From contig NZ_SMLG01000004.1 of NCBI RefSeq assembly GCF_004349195.1, forward strand, positions 1-64,000: a stretch of DNA of 64,000 nucleotides. The letters run 5' to 3'. Origin of the DNA: Flavobacterium rhamnosiphilum. GTDB taxonomy: Bacteria; Bacteroidota; Bacteroidia; Flavobacteriales; Flavobacteriaceae. A program made the position numbers and the translations under genes. The notes below the pieces were generated by a model. The model searched no databases, was not told the origin of the DNA, and saw only the letters and a program-made list of their open reading frames with translations. Shown piece by piece: positions 27,400 to 36,898 of this stretch; the stretch's first letter is position 1, and each line of letters starts with the position of its first letter.

Positions 27400-29769
27400 A
27401 TGAATTACAAACAACATTTGGTGTTAATGGGTTTTCTTTTGGTGTCAATGCAAGCATCAGCACAATCGAAAATGACCAAGACAGACTCGATTTTCTTAAA
27501 GGAAAAAGTGGTGATGGAATCCTTTATTTCAAAAGGGACTTCGACCTATAAGATGCAGGCTAGTCCTGAAGGATATAGCGTGCAACTAATAGGATCGGAT
27601 AATCTTTCGGTAATAAGTAAGTCGGGTACCATTTTCAGTCCGTTAAATGATATGAAGGTTAATTTGTTGTTTAAAGCAATTAAAAAAACTGACGGCTCCT
27701 CCATGGAGATTCCTTATTCCGTAAAAGTAGAAGGAACCTATAAAGATAAAGGGAAGAATGCGAAACCCTTTGTGATTCCTTCGTTGAGAGAGTGGCATGG
27801 GGGTGAAGGCAATTTTGTATTGACAGCTAAATCAAGAATTGTGGTGGATGCAAAGTATGCATCGATCCTGATGCAAGCGGCCAAAGTTTTTCAAAATGAT
27901 CTGGTTGAACAATGCAAAATAAAACCAGCTGTTTTTGTGGGGACTCCCAAAGCCGGTGATATTTTCATCTCTCTAAATGCCAATAAAGAAGAATTGGGAA
28001 CGGAAGGTTATTCTCTTTCGATCAAAGATTATGTTTCCATAAATGCGGCCGAATATAAAGGAGCTTTTTGGGGGACGCGTACTATTTTGCAAATATTGGA
28101 TAAGGATGTGCAGCACCGTTCTTTGGCTAAGGGAATTTCAAGGGATTATCCTAAATATGAGGTAAGAGGTTTTCTGCTGGATGTTGGAAGAAAATATTTC
28201 AAAATTGATTTTTTACGTGATTATGTAAAGATGATGTCCTATTATAAAATGGGCGATTTTCAAATACACCTAAGTGACAATGCGTTTGTGAAACATTTCA
28301 ACGATGACTGGGATAGCACCTATAGCGGGTTTAGGCTGGAGAGTGAAACATATCCACAATTAGCTACAAAGGGAGAATTTTATACCAAGAAAGAATTTAT
28401 TGATCTGCAATTGCTTGCCGAAAGTTATGGGATAAATATTATTCCTGAGATTGACGTGCCTGCGCATTCTTTGGCTATCTCAAAAGCATTTCCGCAAATT
28501 GCAAGTAAAGAATTTGGCAAAGACCATTTGGATATAAAAAATCCAGAAACCTATACCATTGTAGAAAATATATTTAAAGAATACTTAGAAGGAAAAAATC
28601 CGGTGTTTCGTTTCAAAGAAGTGCACATTGGAACAGACGAATACGCAAAAAAAGAAGCGGAACCTTTTAGAAAGTTCACAGATCATTTTATAAAATACGT
28701 ACAAAGTTTTGGCAAAGATGTACGAATTTGGGGTGCTTTAACGCATGCTGAAGGCATTACCCCTGTTACCTCAAAAGGCGTTACGATGAATGCCTGGTAC
28801 AATGGATATGCTGATCCTTTGAAAATGAAGGAATTGGGCTATCCTTTAATTAGCACGCCTGATGGTTTGCTTTATATTGTGCCTGCTGCGGGTTATTATT
28901 ATGATTATTTAAACCTGAAACATTTATATGAAAAATGGGAACCGGTTACCATTGGAAATGTGGTTTTCAAAATGGGAGACCCTTTTATACGAGGAGGAAT
29001 GTTTGCCGTATGGAATGATGTTGCCAAAAATGGAATTACCGCTCAGGATGTAACAGACAGAGTATTTCCTGCAATTCAAGTCTTGAGTGAAAAAATGTGG
29101 ACTGGTACAGGTACAACGGTAAATTTCGATGAGTTTTCCAGCAAAGCCAAAGGTACAAATGAAGGTCCGGGACTGAATTTGAGAGGAAAAATTACTGCTA
29201 AGGATTCTTTAGTTGTGGATTTTGCGATGAAAGGCGATGATGAAATAAAAAAACTGCATCATGCAACTTATGTAGCTGATGGAAACAGAAAAGTATTAAG
29301 TCTTAAGAATAGTGACAGTTATGTAAAACTTCCATTCAACGAAATTGGATATAATTATACGGTCAGTTTTAAAATAAATCCTTCGGAAAATAATGCTGCC
29401 AATGCGGTGCTTTTTCAATCGAATCATTCAATTGTAAAACTAAAACAAGGCAATACATCGAATCTTGGTTTTTCACACGAAGGAAAGGATTATGATTTTG
29501 GTGTTGTGATTCCTGAAAATAAGTGGACTACTATTGCAATTACAGGTGATAATAACTCAACAACATTATACCTGAATGGGGAATTGGTTAAAAAGCTGAC
29601 GAGGGAAAAAATCCCGACTGGCTATAAAAATGATTCGATTTGGGTTATGAAAACATTGTTCTTTCCTCTAAATACAATAGGAGACAGCAGCAATTCTTTT
29701 ATCGGAAAAATGAAAGATTTGAAAGTATTCAATCAAATTTTATCTGAAACACAAATTCAAGCCATATAA
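27400..29769 (+). CDS. GH20 beta-hexosaminidase with C-terminal LamG-like domain
   Basis: 789 residues from the ATG at 27400 (an upstream TTG at 27394 is in frame but unlikely). Signal peptide (ending ASAQ), a GH20 N-terminal alpha/beta domain (about 130-250) and the catalytic barrel beginning VRGFLLDVGRKYF, with the Asp-Glu pair in HIGTDEYA (about residues 408-415; most family members have GGDE). From about residue 600 a concanavalin/LamG-type sandwich follows (VSFKINPSENN, WTTIAITGDNNSTTLYLNGE). Predicted to release terminal GlcNAc, GalNAc or lacto-N-biose in the periplasm; the unusual barrel suggests a specialised subfamily. It is 6 bp behind the GH29 gene. Confidence 0.88.
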   Translation: MNYKQHLVLMGFLLVSMQASAQSKMTKTDSIFLKEKVVMESFISKGTSTYKMQASPEGYSVQLIGSDNLSVISKSGTIFSPLNDMKVNLLFKAIKKTDGSSMEIPYSVKVEGTYKDKGKNAKPFVIPSLREWHGGEGNFVLTAKSRIVVDAKYASILMQAAKVFQNDLVEQCKIKPAVFVGTPKAGDIFISLNANKEELGTEGYSLSIKDYVSINAAEYKGAFWGTRTILQILDKDVQHRSLAKGISRDYPKYEVRGFLLDVGRKYFKIDFLRDYVKMMSYYKMGDFQIHLSDNAFVKHFNDDWDSTYSGFRLESETYPQLATKGEFYTKKEFIDLQLLAESYGINIIPEIDVPAHSLAISKAFPQIASKEFGKDHLDIKNPETYTIVENIFKEYLEGKNPVFRFKEVHIGTDEYAKKEAEPFRKFTDHFIKYVQSFGKDVRIWGALTHAEGITPVTSKGVTMNAWYNGYADPLKMKELGYPLISTPDGLLYIVPAAGYYYDYLNLKHLYEKWEPVTIGNVVFKMGDPFIRGGMFAVWNDVAKNGITAQDVTDRVFPAIQVLSEKMWTGTGTTVNFDEFSSKAKGTNEGPGLNLRGKITAKDSLVVDFAMKGDDEIKKLHHATYVADGNRKVLSLKNSDSYVKLPFNEIGYNYTVSFKINPSENNAANAVLFQSNHSIVKLKQGNTSNLGFSHEGKDYDFGVVIPENKWTTIAITGDNNSTTLYLNGELVKKLTREKIPTGYKNDSIWVMKTLFFPLNTIGDSSNSFIGKMKDLKVFNQILSETQIQAI

Positions 29770-29830
29770 GGAAGAGGATTAAATTTTACGCCAAATTAAA
29801 ATTTTAAAAGAATATAACTTTCAAAAAACT

Positions 29831-31171
29831 ATGACCAAAATGAGAAAATTATTATTGAGTTTGTTATTTAGCTGTACTGTCACAATGGCTTTACAGGCAC
29901 AAACCTACACACCTACAAAGGAAAATCTGGAGGCCCGTGCAGAATTTCAGGATATGAAACTGGGAATGTTTATTCATTGGGGGGCTTCGAGCGTCTTGGG
30001 GAATGGAGAATGGGTCATGAACAATCGAAATATCGGAGTTAAAGAATACGGACGCCTGATAAATATCTTTAATCCACAAAATTTTGATGCCAAGAAATGG
30101 GTGGCGACAGCAAAGGCCGGAGGCATGAAATACATTACTTTCATCACCCGTCATCACGACAGTTTCAGCAATTGGGATACTAAACAATCCGATTGGAAAA
30201 TTACCAATACGCCTTACGGAAAGGATGCCTTGAAACAATTGGCCGATGAATGTCATAAGGAAGGCATTAAATTGTTTTGTTATTATTCGTTGTTGGATTG
30301 GTATCGAAGCGATTACCAATATGAAACGGGAAAAACCGGAAAAGGGACAGGAAGAACACAGAAGAGCGATTGGGAAAGTTACATCCGTTTCATGAAAGCA
30401 CAATTGACCGAGTTGTTAACCAATTATGGAAAAATTGACGGAATTTGGTTTGACGGACATTGGGATCAATTGGATAATGACCATGATAAAGCGTTGCAGT
30501 CAAAGGTAAACTGGCACTATGATGAAATTTATAAACTCATTCACTCTTTGCAACCGCAATGTTTGATTTCAAATAACCATCATTTAACGCCTTTGCCTGG
30601 AGAAGATTTTCAAGCATTCGAAAAAGACTTACCAGGAGGCAATTCAACAGGTTTCGGTGGACAATCCGTTTCTCAGTTGCCATTAGAAACTTGTGAAACC
30701 ATGAATGATTCTTGGGGCTTTAATATCACAGATAAAAAATACAAATCGACCAAGGATTTAATACATTACATGGTTAATGCGGCCAGCCTTAATGCTAATT
30801 TTTTGTTGAATGTAGGTCCAATGCCTGACGGAACCATTCAACCGGAATTTGTTGATACCTTAAAAGAAATGGGAGATTGGATGAAAATAAACGGTCAAAG
30901 TATTTATGGAACTAGAGGAGCTGTTATGAAAGGGCAAGAATGGGGAGTGGTTACAACCAAAGATAAAATATGGTATGCCCATATCATCAAAACGCCTAAA
31001 CAGGCATCCTATATTTTTATTCCCGAATTAAAGAACAAAGTTGTAAAGTGTACCCTGTTCAATAGTAAAAAGACATTGAAATTCAAACAACAACCAGAAG
31101 GAGTGTTTGTATATTTGGATGGGCTACAATTAGATGCAATTGATACGATTATAGAAATAAAATTACAATAA
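29831..31171 (+). CDS. GH29 alpha-L-fucosidase
   Basis: 446 residues with a signal peptide (ending LQAQ), MKLGMFIHWGASSVLGNGEW, TRHHDSFSNWDTK and the nucleophile motif IWFDGHWDQ (Asp about residue 209). The ending SLQPQCLISNNHH, ETMNDSWGF and NAASLNANFLLNVGPMPDG is typical of GH29. A second ATG three codons in would shorten the leader slightly. The C-terminal sandwich is short. It is 61 bp behind the GH20 gene and 12 bp before the FAH-type hydrolase. The sequence differs clearly from the four other GH29 enzymes here, so a different linkage preference is likely. Confidence 0.9.
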   Translation: MTKMRKLLLSLLFSCTVTMALQAQTYTPTKENLEARAEFQDMKLGMFIHWGASSVLGNGEWVMNNRNIGVKEYGRLINIFNPQNFDAKKWVATAKAGGMKYITFITRHHDSFSNWDTKQSDWKITNTPYGKDALKQLADECHKEGIKLFCYYSLLDWYRSDYQYETGKTGKGTGRTQKSDWESYIRFMKAQLTELLTNYGKIDGIWFDGHWDQLDNDHDKALQSKVNWHYDEIYKLIHSLQPQCLISNNHHLTPLPGEDFQAFEKDLPGGNSTGFGGQSVSQLPLETCETMNDSWGFNITDKKYKSTKDLIHYMVNAASLNANFLLNVGPMPDGTIQPEFVDTLKEMGDWMKINGQSIYGTRGAVMKGQEWGVVTTKDKIWYAHIIKTPKQASYIFIPELKNKVVKCTLFNSKKTLKFKQQPEGVFVYLDGLQLDAIDTIIEIKLQ

Positions 31172-31183
31172 AAAATAAGAAAA

Positions 31184-32038
31184 ATGAAACTAATACGATT
31201 TGGAGAATCAGGAAAAGAAAAACCAGGGGTTATAATAGCAGAAAAAAGATTTGATGTCTCTTCAATTGTTACAGATTACAACGAAGCATTTTTTGAAGAA
31301 AATGGACTTGAAAAATTAAAGGCAGCCTTAGACGGAAATCCATCATTGCCGGAAGTTGAGGCTTCTGTTCGTTTGGGTTCGCCGGTGGCAAGACCTTCAA
31401 AAATTATTTGCATTGGCTTAAATTATGTGGATCATTGTCTAGAAACCAATGCGCCAATCCCGGAAGAGCCTATTATTTTTTTTAAATCGACAACTGCTTT
31501 GTGTGGACCAAATGATGATTTAATAATTCCAAAAAACAGTGAAAAAACAGATTGGGAAATAGAATTGGCTTTTGTCATAGGGAAAAAAGCAAGTTATGTG
31601 GAGGAAGCCGATGCGATGGATTATGTGGCGGGCTATTGTTTGCATAACGATTACAGCGAAAGAGCCTATCAACTGGAACGTGGCGGGCAATGGGCCAAAG
31701 GAAAAGGTTGCGATACATTTGCACCATTAGGACCCTTCATGGCTACAACAGATGAGATTGCGGATGTAGATAATTTAAAAATGTGGTTGACCGTAAATGG
31801 TAAAACCTATCAAAGCAGCAATACGTTAAATCTGGTTTTTAAAATACCTTTTTTGGTTCATTATCTGAGTCAGTTTATGACTTTGTTGCCAGGCGATATT
31901 ATCAGTACAGGTACGCCTCCGGGAGTTGGTTTAGGAATTAAACCCGAACCAGTTTATATTAAAGCGGGTGATGTGATTGAATTAGGATTGGAAGGATTAG
32001 GATCAAGCAAGCAAGTTGCGGTAGCTTATAAAAAATAA
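31184..32038 (+). CDS. FAH-family hydrolase, probable 2,4-diketo-3-deoxy-L-fuconate hydrolase
   Basis: 284 residues. The fumarylacetoacetate hydrolase fold is shown by IICIGLNYVDHCLE, the metal-binding EIELAFVIG and GDTFAPLGP-like segments (CDTFAPLGPFM), and TGTPPGVGLG near the end. In the non-phosphorylative L-fucose route this enzyme cleaves 2,4-diketo-3-deoxy-L-fuconate into pyruvate and L-lactate, which fits the LutABC genes upstream. The rhamnose route uses a closely related enzyme, so substrate identity rests on context. Cytoplasmic; 3 bp before the mutarotase gene. Confidence 0.88.
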   Translation: MKLIRFGESGKEKPGVIIAEKRFDVSSIVTDYNEAFFEENGLEKLKAALDGNPSLPEVEASVRLGSPVARPSKIICIGLNYVDHCLETNAPIPEEPIIFFKSTTALCGPNDDLIIPKNSEKTDWEIELAFVIGKKASYVEEADAMDYVAGYCLHNDYSERAYQLERGGQWAKGKGCDTFAPLGPFMATTDEIADVDNLKMWLTVNGKTYQSSNTLNLVFKIPFLVHYLSQFMTLLPGDIISTGTPPGVGLGIKPEPVYIKAGDVIELGLEGLGSSKQVAVAYKK

Positions 32039-32041
32039 ATT

Positions 32042-32386
32042 ATGTCAATACAAAAATATTGTTTGGCTTTAGACTTAAAAGAAGATCCACAGTTGATGGC
32101 CGAGTACAAAGCCTATCATCAAAATGTTTGGCCGGAGATTATCAAAAGTATTAAAGATTCTGGAATTGAAGTATTGGATATTTATTGTGTCGGGAATCGT
32201 ATGTTAATGATTATCGAGGCCAATGAAGATTTTTCTTTTGAAAAAAAATCAGGAATGGATGCCAATAATCCTAAAGTGCAGGAATGGGAAGAATTGATGT
32301 GGAAGTTTCAACAAGCGCTACCATTTGCAAAGTCAGGAGAAAAATGGATGCTAATGGAAAAAATATTTGAATTGAAATGCGAATAG
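32042..32386 (+). CDS. L-fucose mutarotase (RhaM/DUF718 family)
   Basis: 114 residues covering a complete L-rhamnose mutarotase-type ferredoxin fold: YKAYHQNVWPEIIKSIKDSGI (with the conserved YH..VWPE) and a W-rich end (WEELMWKFQQALP). These small enzymes interconvert alpha and beta anomers. Homologues in fucose loci act on L-fucose. The stop codon lies within the next gene (10-bp overlap), indicating coupling to the lactonase. Confidence 0.88.
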   Translation: MSIQKYCLALDLKEDPQLMAEYKAYHQNVWPEIIKSIKDSGIEVLDIYCVGNRMLMIIEANEDFSFEKKSGMDANNPKVQEWEELMWKFQQALPFAKSGEKWMLMEKIFELKCE

Positions 32387-33204
32387 ACAGCCACCAGCAT
32401 TTTTGGAAATACCATCCGGTAAAAGACGCTTGGATTAGTGATGCCATGAAGGTGATTCAGCGGGATTTTTTGCCGGCTGATTTATATCCTTTATTGGAGA
32501 AAAATAATATTGATGGCTGTATCGCGGTACAAGCCGATCAAAGCGAATATGAAACTCATTTTTTGTTGTTATTGGCAAAAGAAAATGATTTCATAAAGGG
32601 AGTTGTAGGTTGGATTGATTTAAGGGCAGCTAATCTGGAAGCAAGGTTGGAGCATTTTTTCCAATTTAAAAAATTAAAAGGTTTTCGCCATATCGTACAG
32701 GGGGAACCAGAAGTGGATTTCTTGTTACAGGAGGATTTTTGCAAAGGAATAGCGAAACTGGCGAAGTATAATTTTACATATGATCTTTTGATTTTTCCAA
32801 AGCATTTACCAGTTGCTGTCGAGTTTGTGAAAAGATTTCCCAATCAAAAGTTTGTAATAGACCATTTGGCAAAACCAGATTTCAGGCAAACGGATTTTAC
32901 AGAATGGGAAAAAGGAATGCGGGAGATTGCAAGGTACCCCAATGTGATGTGTAAGGTTTCGGGCCTAGTGACCGAAGCCGACTGGAACAATTGGAAAGAG
33001 GCCGATTTTACGTATTGTTTAGATGTGGTTACGGAAGTTTTTGGCGTCAATCGTTTAATGTTTGGCAGTGATTGGCCAGTGAGTTTGCTGGCGGCATCTT
33101 ATGGAGAATCATGGGATATTGTTGAGCATTATTTTTCGAAATTTTCGAATGAGGAACAAGATAAACTCTGGGGTGGAAATGCAATAGAATTTTATCATTT
33201 ATAA
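32377..33204 (+). CDS. Amidohydrolase, probable L-fuconolactonase
   Basis: 275 residues of the amidohydrolase_2 type: N-terminal metal motif MRIDSHQHFW, then GFRHIVQGEP, FVIDHLAKPD, KVSGLVTEADW and C-terminal LMFGSDWPVS. The family includes L-fuconolactonase and L-rhamnono-lactonase. Position between the mutarotase and the SDR supports hydrolysis of L-fucono-lactone to L-fuconate. It overlaps the mutarotase gene by 10 bp and precedes the SDR gene by 10 bp. Confidence 0.9.
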   Translation: MRIDSHQHFWKYHPVKDAWISDAMKVIQRDFLPADLYPLLEKNNIDGCIAVQADQSEYETHFLLLLAKENDFIKGVVGWIDLRAANLEARLEHFFQFKKLKGFRHIVQGEPEVDFLLQEDFCKGIAKLAKYNFTYDLLIFPKHLPVAVEFVKRFPNQKFVIDHLAKPDFRQTDFTEWEKGMREIARYPNVMCKVSGLVTEADWNNWKEADFTYCLDVVTEVFGVNRLMFGSDWPVSLLAASYGESWDIVEHYFSKFSNEEQDKLWGGNAIEFYHL

Positions 33205-33214
33205 AAAAACGGAA

Positions 33215-33994
33215 ATGAACTTAGATTTAAATAACAAAATAATTATCGTAACCGGCGGAGCCAAAGGAATAGGTTTGGAAATCTGCAAAGTGTTGGCTTC
33301 AGAGGGAGCCATCCCTTTTATCATCGGAAGAAGTGAAGAAGATAATAAGGCTGCTGTGAAAGAAATTGAGGCTTCGGGAGGAAAAGCAAAGGCCGTTGTT
33401 GCCGAATTGACAAATCCCCAAGACTGTGAAAGAGCCGTAAAACAAGTCGTGGCCGAATGCGGCCGCATCGATGGGCTTATTAATAATGCAGGGGTAAACG
33501 ACGGTGTTGGATTGGAAAACGGCAATTACGAATCTTTCATGGCTTCACTACATAAAAATTTGGTGCATTATTATCTAATGGCGCATCATGCTTTGCCTGA
33601 ATTGAAAAAATCAAAGGGAGCGATTGTAAACATCGGTTCAAAAACAGCCGAAACGGGTCAAGGAAACACCTCGGCCTATGCGGCTTCCAATGGCGGGCGC
33701 AATGCCTTAACTCGGGAGTGGGCGGTGGAATTGTTGCAATACGGCATCCGCGTAAATGCGGTAATTGTGGCCGAATGTTTTACGCCTTTGTATGAAACTT
33801 GGATTAAAACTTTTGACAATCCCGAAGAGAAATTAAAAGAAATCACGGATAAGATTCCATTCGGAAAAAGAATGACGACTGCAGAGGAAATAGCCAATAT
33901 GGTTGCTTTTCTTTTATCCGAAAAATCCAGCCATACCACGGGACAATTGATTCATGTGGATGGTGGGTATACGCATTTGGACAGGGCTTTGTAA
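33215..33994 (+). CDS. SDR oxidoreductase, probable L-fucose dehydrogenase
   Basis: 259 residues, classical SDR with TGGAKGIGLE, NNAG (about residue 90), the catalytic Ser/Tyr segment GSKTAETGQGNTSAYAASN and a C-terminal TGQLIHVDGGYTH. The general make-up resembles the L-fucose dehydrogenase/HSD17B14-like group. Next to the mutarotase and lactonase it is the natural first oxidation step, L-fucose to L-fucono-lactone. The other SDR (19943-20707) could in principle hold this role. Confidence 0.84.
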   Translation: MNLDLNNKIIIVTGGAKGIGLEICKVLASEGAIPFIIGRSEEDNKAAVKEIEASGGKAKAVVAELTNPQDCERAVKQVVAECGRIDGLINNAGVNDGVGLENGNYESFMASLHKNLVHYYLMAHHALPELKKSKGAIVNIGSKTAETGQGNTSAYAASNGGRNALTREWAVELLQYGIRVNAVIVAECFTPLYETWIKTFDNPEEKLKEITDKIPFGKRMTTAEEIANMVAFLLSEKSSHTTGQLIHVDGGYTHLDRAL

Positions 33995-34012
33995 TCTTCG
34001 AAAATCTATAAA

Positions 34013-35068
34013 ATGAAAAAAGTATTTTTTATCTTCTTTACAATTTGTTCCATAACAATTTTTGCCCAAAAAAATAGCATAGTTCCCACACCTTCAAAGG
34101 TTCCCAATGAAGCACAAAAGAAAATGATTGCCCGTAAGTATGGTATGTTCATTCATTTTGGGATCAATACTTTTGTGAATCAGGAATGGACAGATGGTTC
34201 AATAGCGGTCTCATCTTATAATCCAACAATGATAGATGCTGAGCAATGGGTAAAAACTGCGAAAAATGCAGGGATGAAGTATGTAATTTTAATTACAAAA
34301 CACCACGATGGTTTTTGCTTATGGGATAGTAAATATACCGAATATGATGTAGCAAATTCTGGTAACAAAACCAATGTGGTGGAAGCAGTAGCCAAAGCGT
34401 GTAAAAAATATAATATCGGATTGGGTTTATATTATTCGCTTTGGGATAGAAATAAAAATGCCGATACGAAAGACAGCACTTTAGACGCTAAATATAATCA
34501 ATACATGATTAATCAATTGGATGAATTAATTACGATAACAAAAAAACATACAAATATTGTGGAATTTTGGTTTGATGGCGGATGGGAAAAACCAAATTAC
34601 AGATGGCCAACACAAGATATTTACAATACAATAAAGTCGAGGGAGCCAAATTGCCAAATAGGAATAAATTGGACTATTGGTTTGCCCGAAAATCCCGATT
34701 ACCATTTGGTAGAGCCTAAAGATCAAAAAGAAGGTTACCCTTTTCGTTATTTCCCAAGTGATTTTAGATTAGGAGATCCCTATTTACCCAAAGAAAATGA
34801 CCCTAAAATATTTACACATGGTGGAAAAGAATATTACTTACCATGGGAATCTACCGTATGTATGAGCAAAAACTGGTTTTTTAATACAACAGACACCACT
34901 TACAAATCAGTAGATGAATTATATGACTTGTATAAAAAAGCCACTGCGCAGGACAATGTTTTAATTCTTAATTGTCCGCCCAATACTGAAGGTAAAATGA
35001 GAAAAAAGGACATTGACTTATTACTGGCTCTTAAAAAGAAAATAGAGGATAAAAAACTTCCAAAATAA
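34013..35068 (+). CDS. GH29 alpha-L-fucosidase, short catalytic-domain form
   Basis: 351 residues: signal peptide (1-18, ending IFAQ) and a GH29 barrel only. Motifs are KYGMFIHFGINTFVNQEWTDG, TKHHDGFCLWDSK and nucleophile FWFDGGWEKP (Asp about residue 188). The chain ends just after LILNCPPNTEG, so the usual C-terminal beta-sandwich is absent. It is 18 bp behind the SDR gene. A truncated-looking but apparently intact enzyme; whether the missing sandwich alters activity is open. Confidence 0.88.
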   Translation: MKKVFFIFFTICSITIFAQKNSIVPTPSKVPNEAQKKMIARKYGMFIHFGINTFVNQEWTDGSIAVSSYNPTMIDAEQWVKTAKNAGMKYVILITKHHDGFCLWDSKYTEYDVANSGNKTNVVEAVAKACKKYNIGLGLYYSLWDRNKNADTKDSTLDAKYNQYMINQLDELITITKKHTNIVEFWFDGGWEKPNYRWPTQDIYNTIKSREPNCQIGINWTIGLPENPDYHLVEPKDQKEGYPFRYFPSDFRLGDPYLPKENDPKIFTHGGKEYYLPWESTVCMSKNWFFNTTDTTYKSVDELYDLYKKATAQDNVLILNCPPNTEGKMRKKDIDLLLALKKKIEDKKLPK

Positions 35069-35145
35069 ATTTGAATACAAAAATGAAACATACTAAACTG
35101 TGTTTCAAGCAATTGAATTAAAAAGTCAATAAAAAAACAATAGCC

Positions 35146-36606
35146 ATGAAAGACATACCCCAAATTCTTAAAAAAGCAGTACTGTTTTTATTGTTTTCTT
35201 TGATGACAATCAATCTTCAAGCCCAGGAAAAAGAGTACTATCCGGACCCGGATCCTGCCATTAGAGAAAGGTTAGAGGAATGGAAGGATCTCAAATTTGG
35301 TTTGCTGATGCATTGGGGAACCTATAGTCAGTGGGGCATTGTGGAAAGTTGGAGCATTTGCCCTGAAGATTTAAGTTGGGCTAGTGGCGGCCGAAAACAA
35401 GGGGTGGCCGATAATTATACAGATTATGTAAAGGCCTACGAAAATCTTAAAAACACATTCAACCCTGTAAAATTTAATCCCGAAAAATGGGCGACCGCAG
35501 CCAAGGATGCCGGGATGAAATACATGGTGTTTACCACCAAACACCACGACGGATTTTGTATGTTCGACAGTAAATATACCGATTATAAGATTACCGATAA
35601 GGGTTCGCCGTTTTCAACCAATCCAAGAAGTAATGTTACCAAAGAAATTTTTTCAGCTTTCAGAAAAGAGAATTTCTGGATAGGAGCTTATTTCTCCAAA
35701 CCCGACTGGCATACTGATACCTATTGGTGGAAACAATTCCCACCAAGTGACCGCAATGCAAATTATTCGATTCAAAAACATCCCGAGCAATGGAAGAAAT
35801 TCGTTGATTTTACCCACAATCAGATTAATGAGTTGGCAAGTGATTATGGGAAATTGGATATCCTTTGGCTAGACGGAGGCTGGGTCAGAAAAACAAGCGA
35901 CGATGAAGTAAAGAAATATTTGGCAGATGTTTCCGAAGGCTCCAGATGGGCACGCAACCCGCAGAATCAAGACATAGACATGCCGAGATTGGTAAAAGAA
36001 GTGAGAGCAAAGCAACCCAAGTTGATCGTAGTTGACCGGGCTGTTCCGGGAGAACAACAAAATTATCTTACCCCTGAACAGCACATACCTGAAGCAGGTT
36101 TGCCTTACCCTTGGGAAACCTGTATGACTATGGGCAATAGCTGGAGTTATGTGCCTAATGATGTTTACAAACCCGCCAATGAACTTATTGAAAAATTGGT
36201 TGACATTGTAAGCAAAGGAGGAAATTATTTGCTAAATATAGGTCCGGGGCCAGATGGTGAACTCGATCCTGTGGCTTACCAGCGTTTGAAAGAGATTGGA
36301 ACTTGGATCAAAACAAATAGAGAAGCCATTTACGGCAGCCGCATGTTCAATGTGTTTGGCGAAGGGGAAAAAATCCGCTATACCCAAACCAAGGATGGTG
36401 ATACAAAATATATTTTTCTGTTTGATTTTCCGAAAGAGAAGCAGCTATTAACGAAAATCCCGTTTTCTAAAAACACAAAGTTGCAGCTATTGGGGAGTAA
36501 ATCAAACCTTTCATGGAAACAAAAAGGAGATGCCGTCGAGGTAAATGTTCCGGCTTCTCTTAAATCGGTTACAGACCATGTGTGGGTAATTAAAGTTTCA
36601 AATTAA
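35146..36606 (+). CDS. GH29 alpha-L-fucosidase
   Basis: 486 residues, signal peptide ending LQAQ (about residue 27). KFGLLMHWGTYSQWGIVESW, TKHHDGFCMFDSKYTDYK and nucleophile LWLDGGWVRK (Asp about residue 243) mark the GH29 barrel. It ends with a beta-sandwich domain (TQTKDGDTKYIFLFDFPKE). It differs from the other copies in the longer region before the nucleophile. It appears to be the last gene of the fucP operon, 77 bp behind the previous fucosidase; a 292-bp gap follows. Confidence 0.9.
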   Translation: MKDIPQILKKAVLFLLFSLMTINLQAQEKEYYPDPDPAIRERLEEWKDLKFGLLMHWGTYSQWGIVESWSICPEDLSWASGGRKQGVADNYTDYVKAYENLKNTFNPVKFNPEKWATAAKDAGMKYMVFTTKHHDGFCMFDSKYTDYKITDKGSPFSTNPRSNVTKEIFSAFRKENFWIGAYFSKPDWHTDTYWWKQFPPSDRNANYSIQKHPEQWKKFVDFTHNQINELASDYGKLDILWLDGGWVRKTSDDEVKKYLADVSEGSRWARNPQNQDIDMPRLVKEVRAKQPKLIVVDRAVPGEQQNYLTPEQHIPEAGLPYPWETCMTMGNSWSYVPNDVYKPANELIEKLVDIVSKGGNYLLNIGPGPDGELDPVAYQRLKEIGTWIKTNREAIYGSRMFNVFGEGEKIRYTQTKDGDTKYIFLFDFPKEKQLLTKIPFSKNTKLQLLGSKSNLSWKQKGDAVEVNVPASLKSVTDHVWVIKVSN

Positions 36607-36898
36607 CAACCAATATGATGAATAATACCAAACGCTTTTTTTAATAATTTTGTTTTAATATTAGAAATAAGCTAAAGTGTTTTTTTTATCAGTTTGGGAT
36701 GTTACAATAAGTTTAGCATAATACTTTACAAACTGGTAGGTACCGTTATGTGATTTGAAAAATATATTCTATTTTCGGAATCTATTTTTGAACGGGAATT
36801 TAATCAATTGATGCGAAACAACGTTCAATTACTCCCAAAAAAGCAATATAGAATGTCATCAATTCCATATTTCGATAAAAAACAAATAGTATCTACAT
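36607..36898. other. Intergenic region, possible promoter of the phosphoesterase-GH35 pair
   Basis: 292 bp without a convincing gene. A -7-like TATTTTCG lies near 36767-36775 in a context (ATTCTATTTTCGGAAT) reminiscent of the fucP promoter end, but the conserved upstream block of 16811-16872 is not evident. No good terminator hairpin was seen. Confidence 0.35.

Noticed and set aside
29891..30403. 170-codon open frame on the minus strand
   Set aside because: It is the antisense shadow of a well-supported GH29 gene, with no family resemblance and no promoter.
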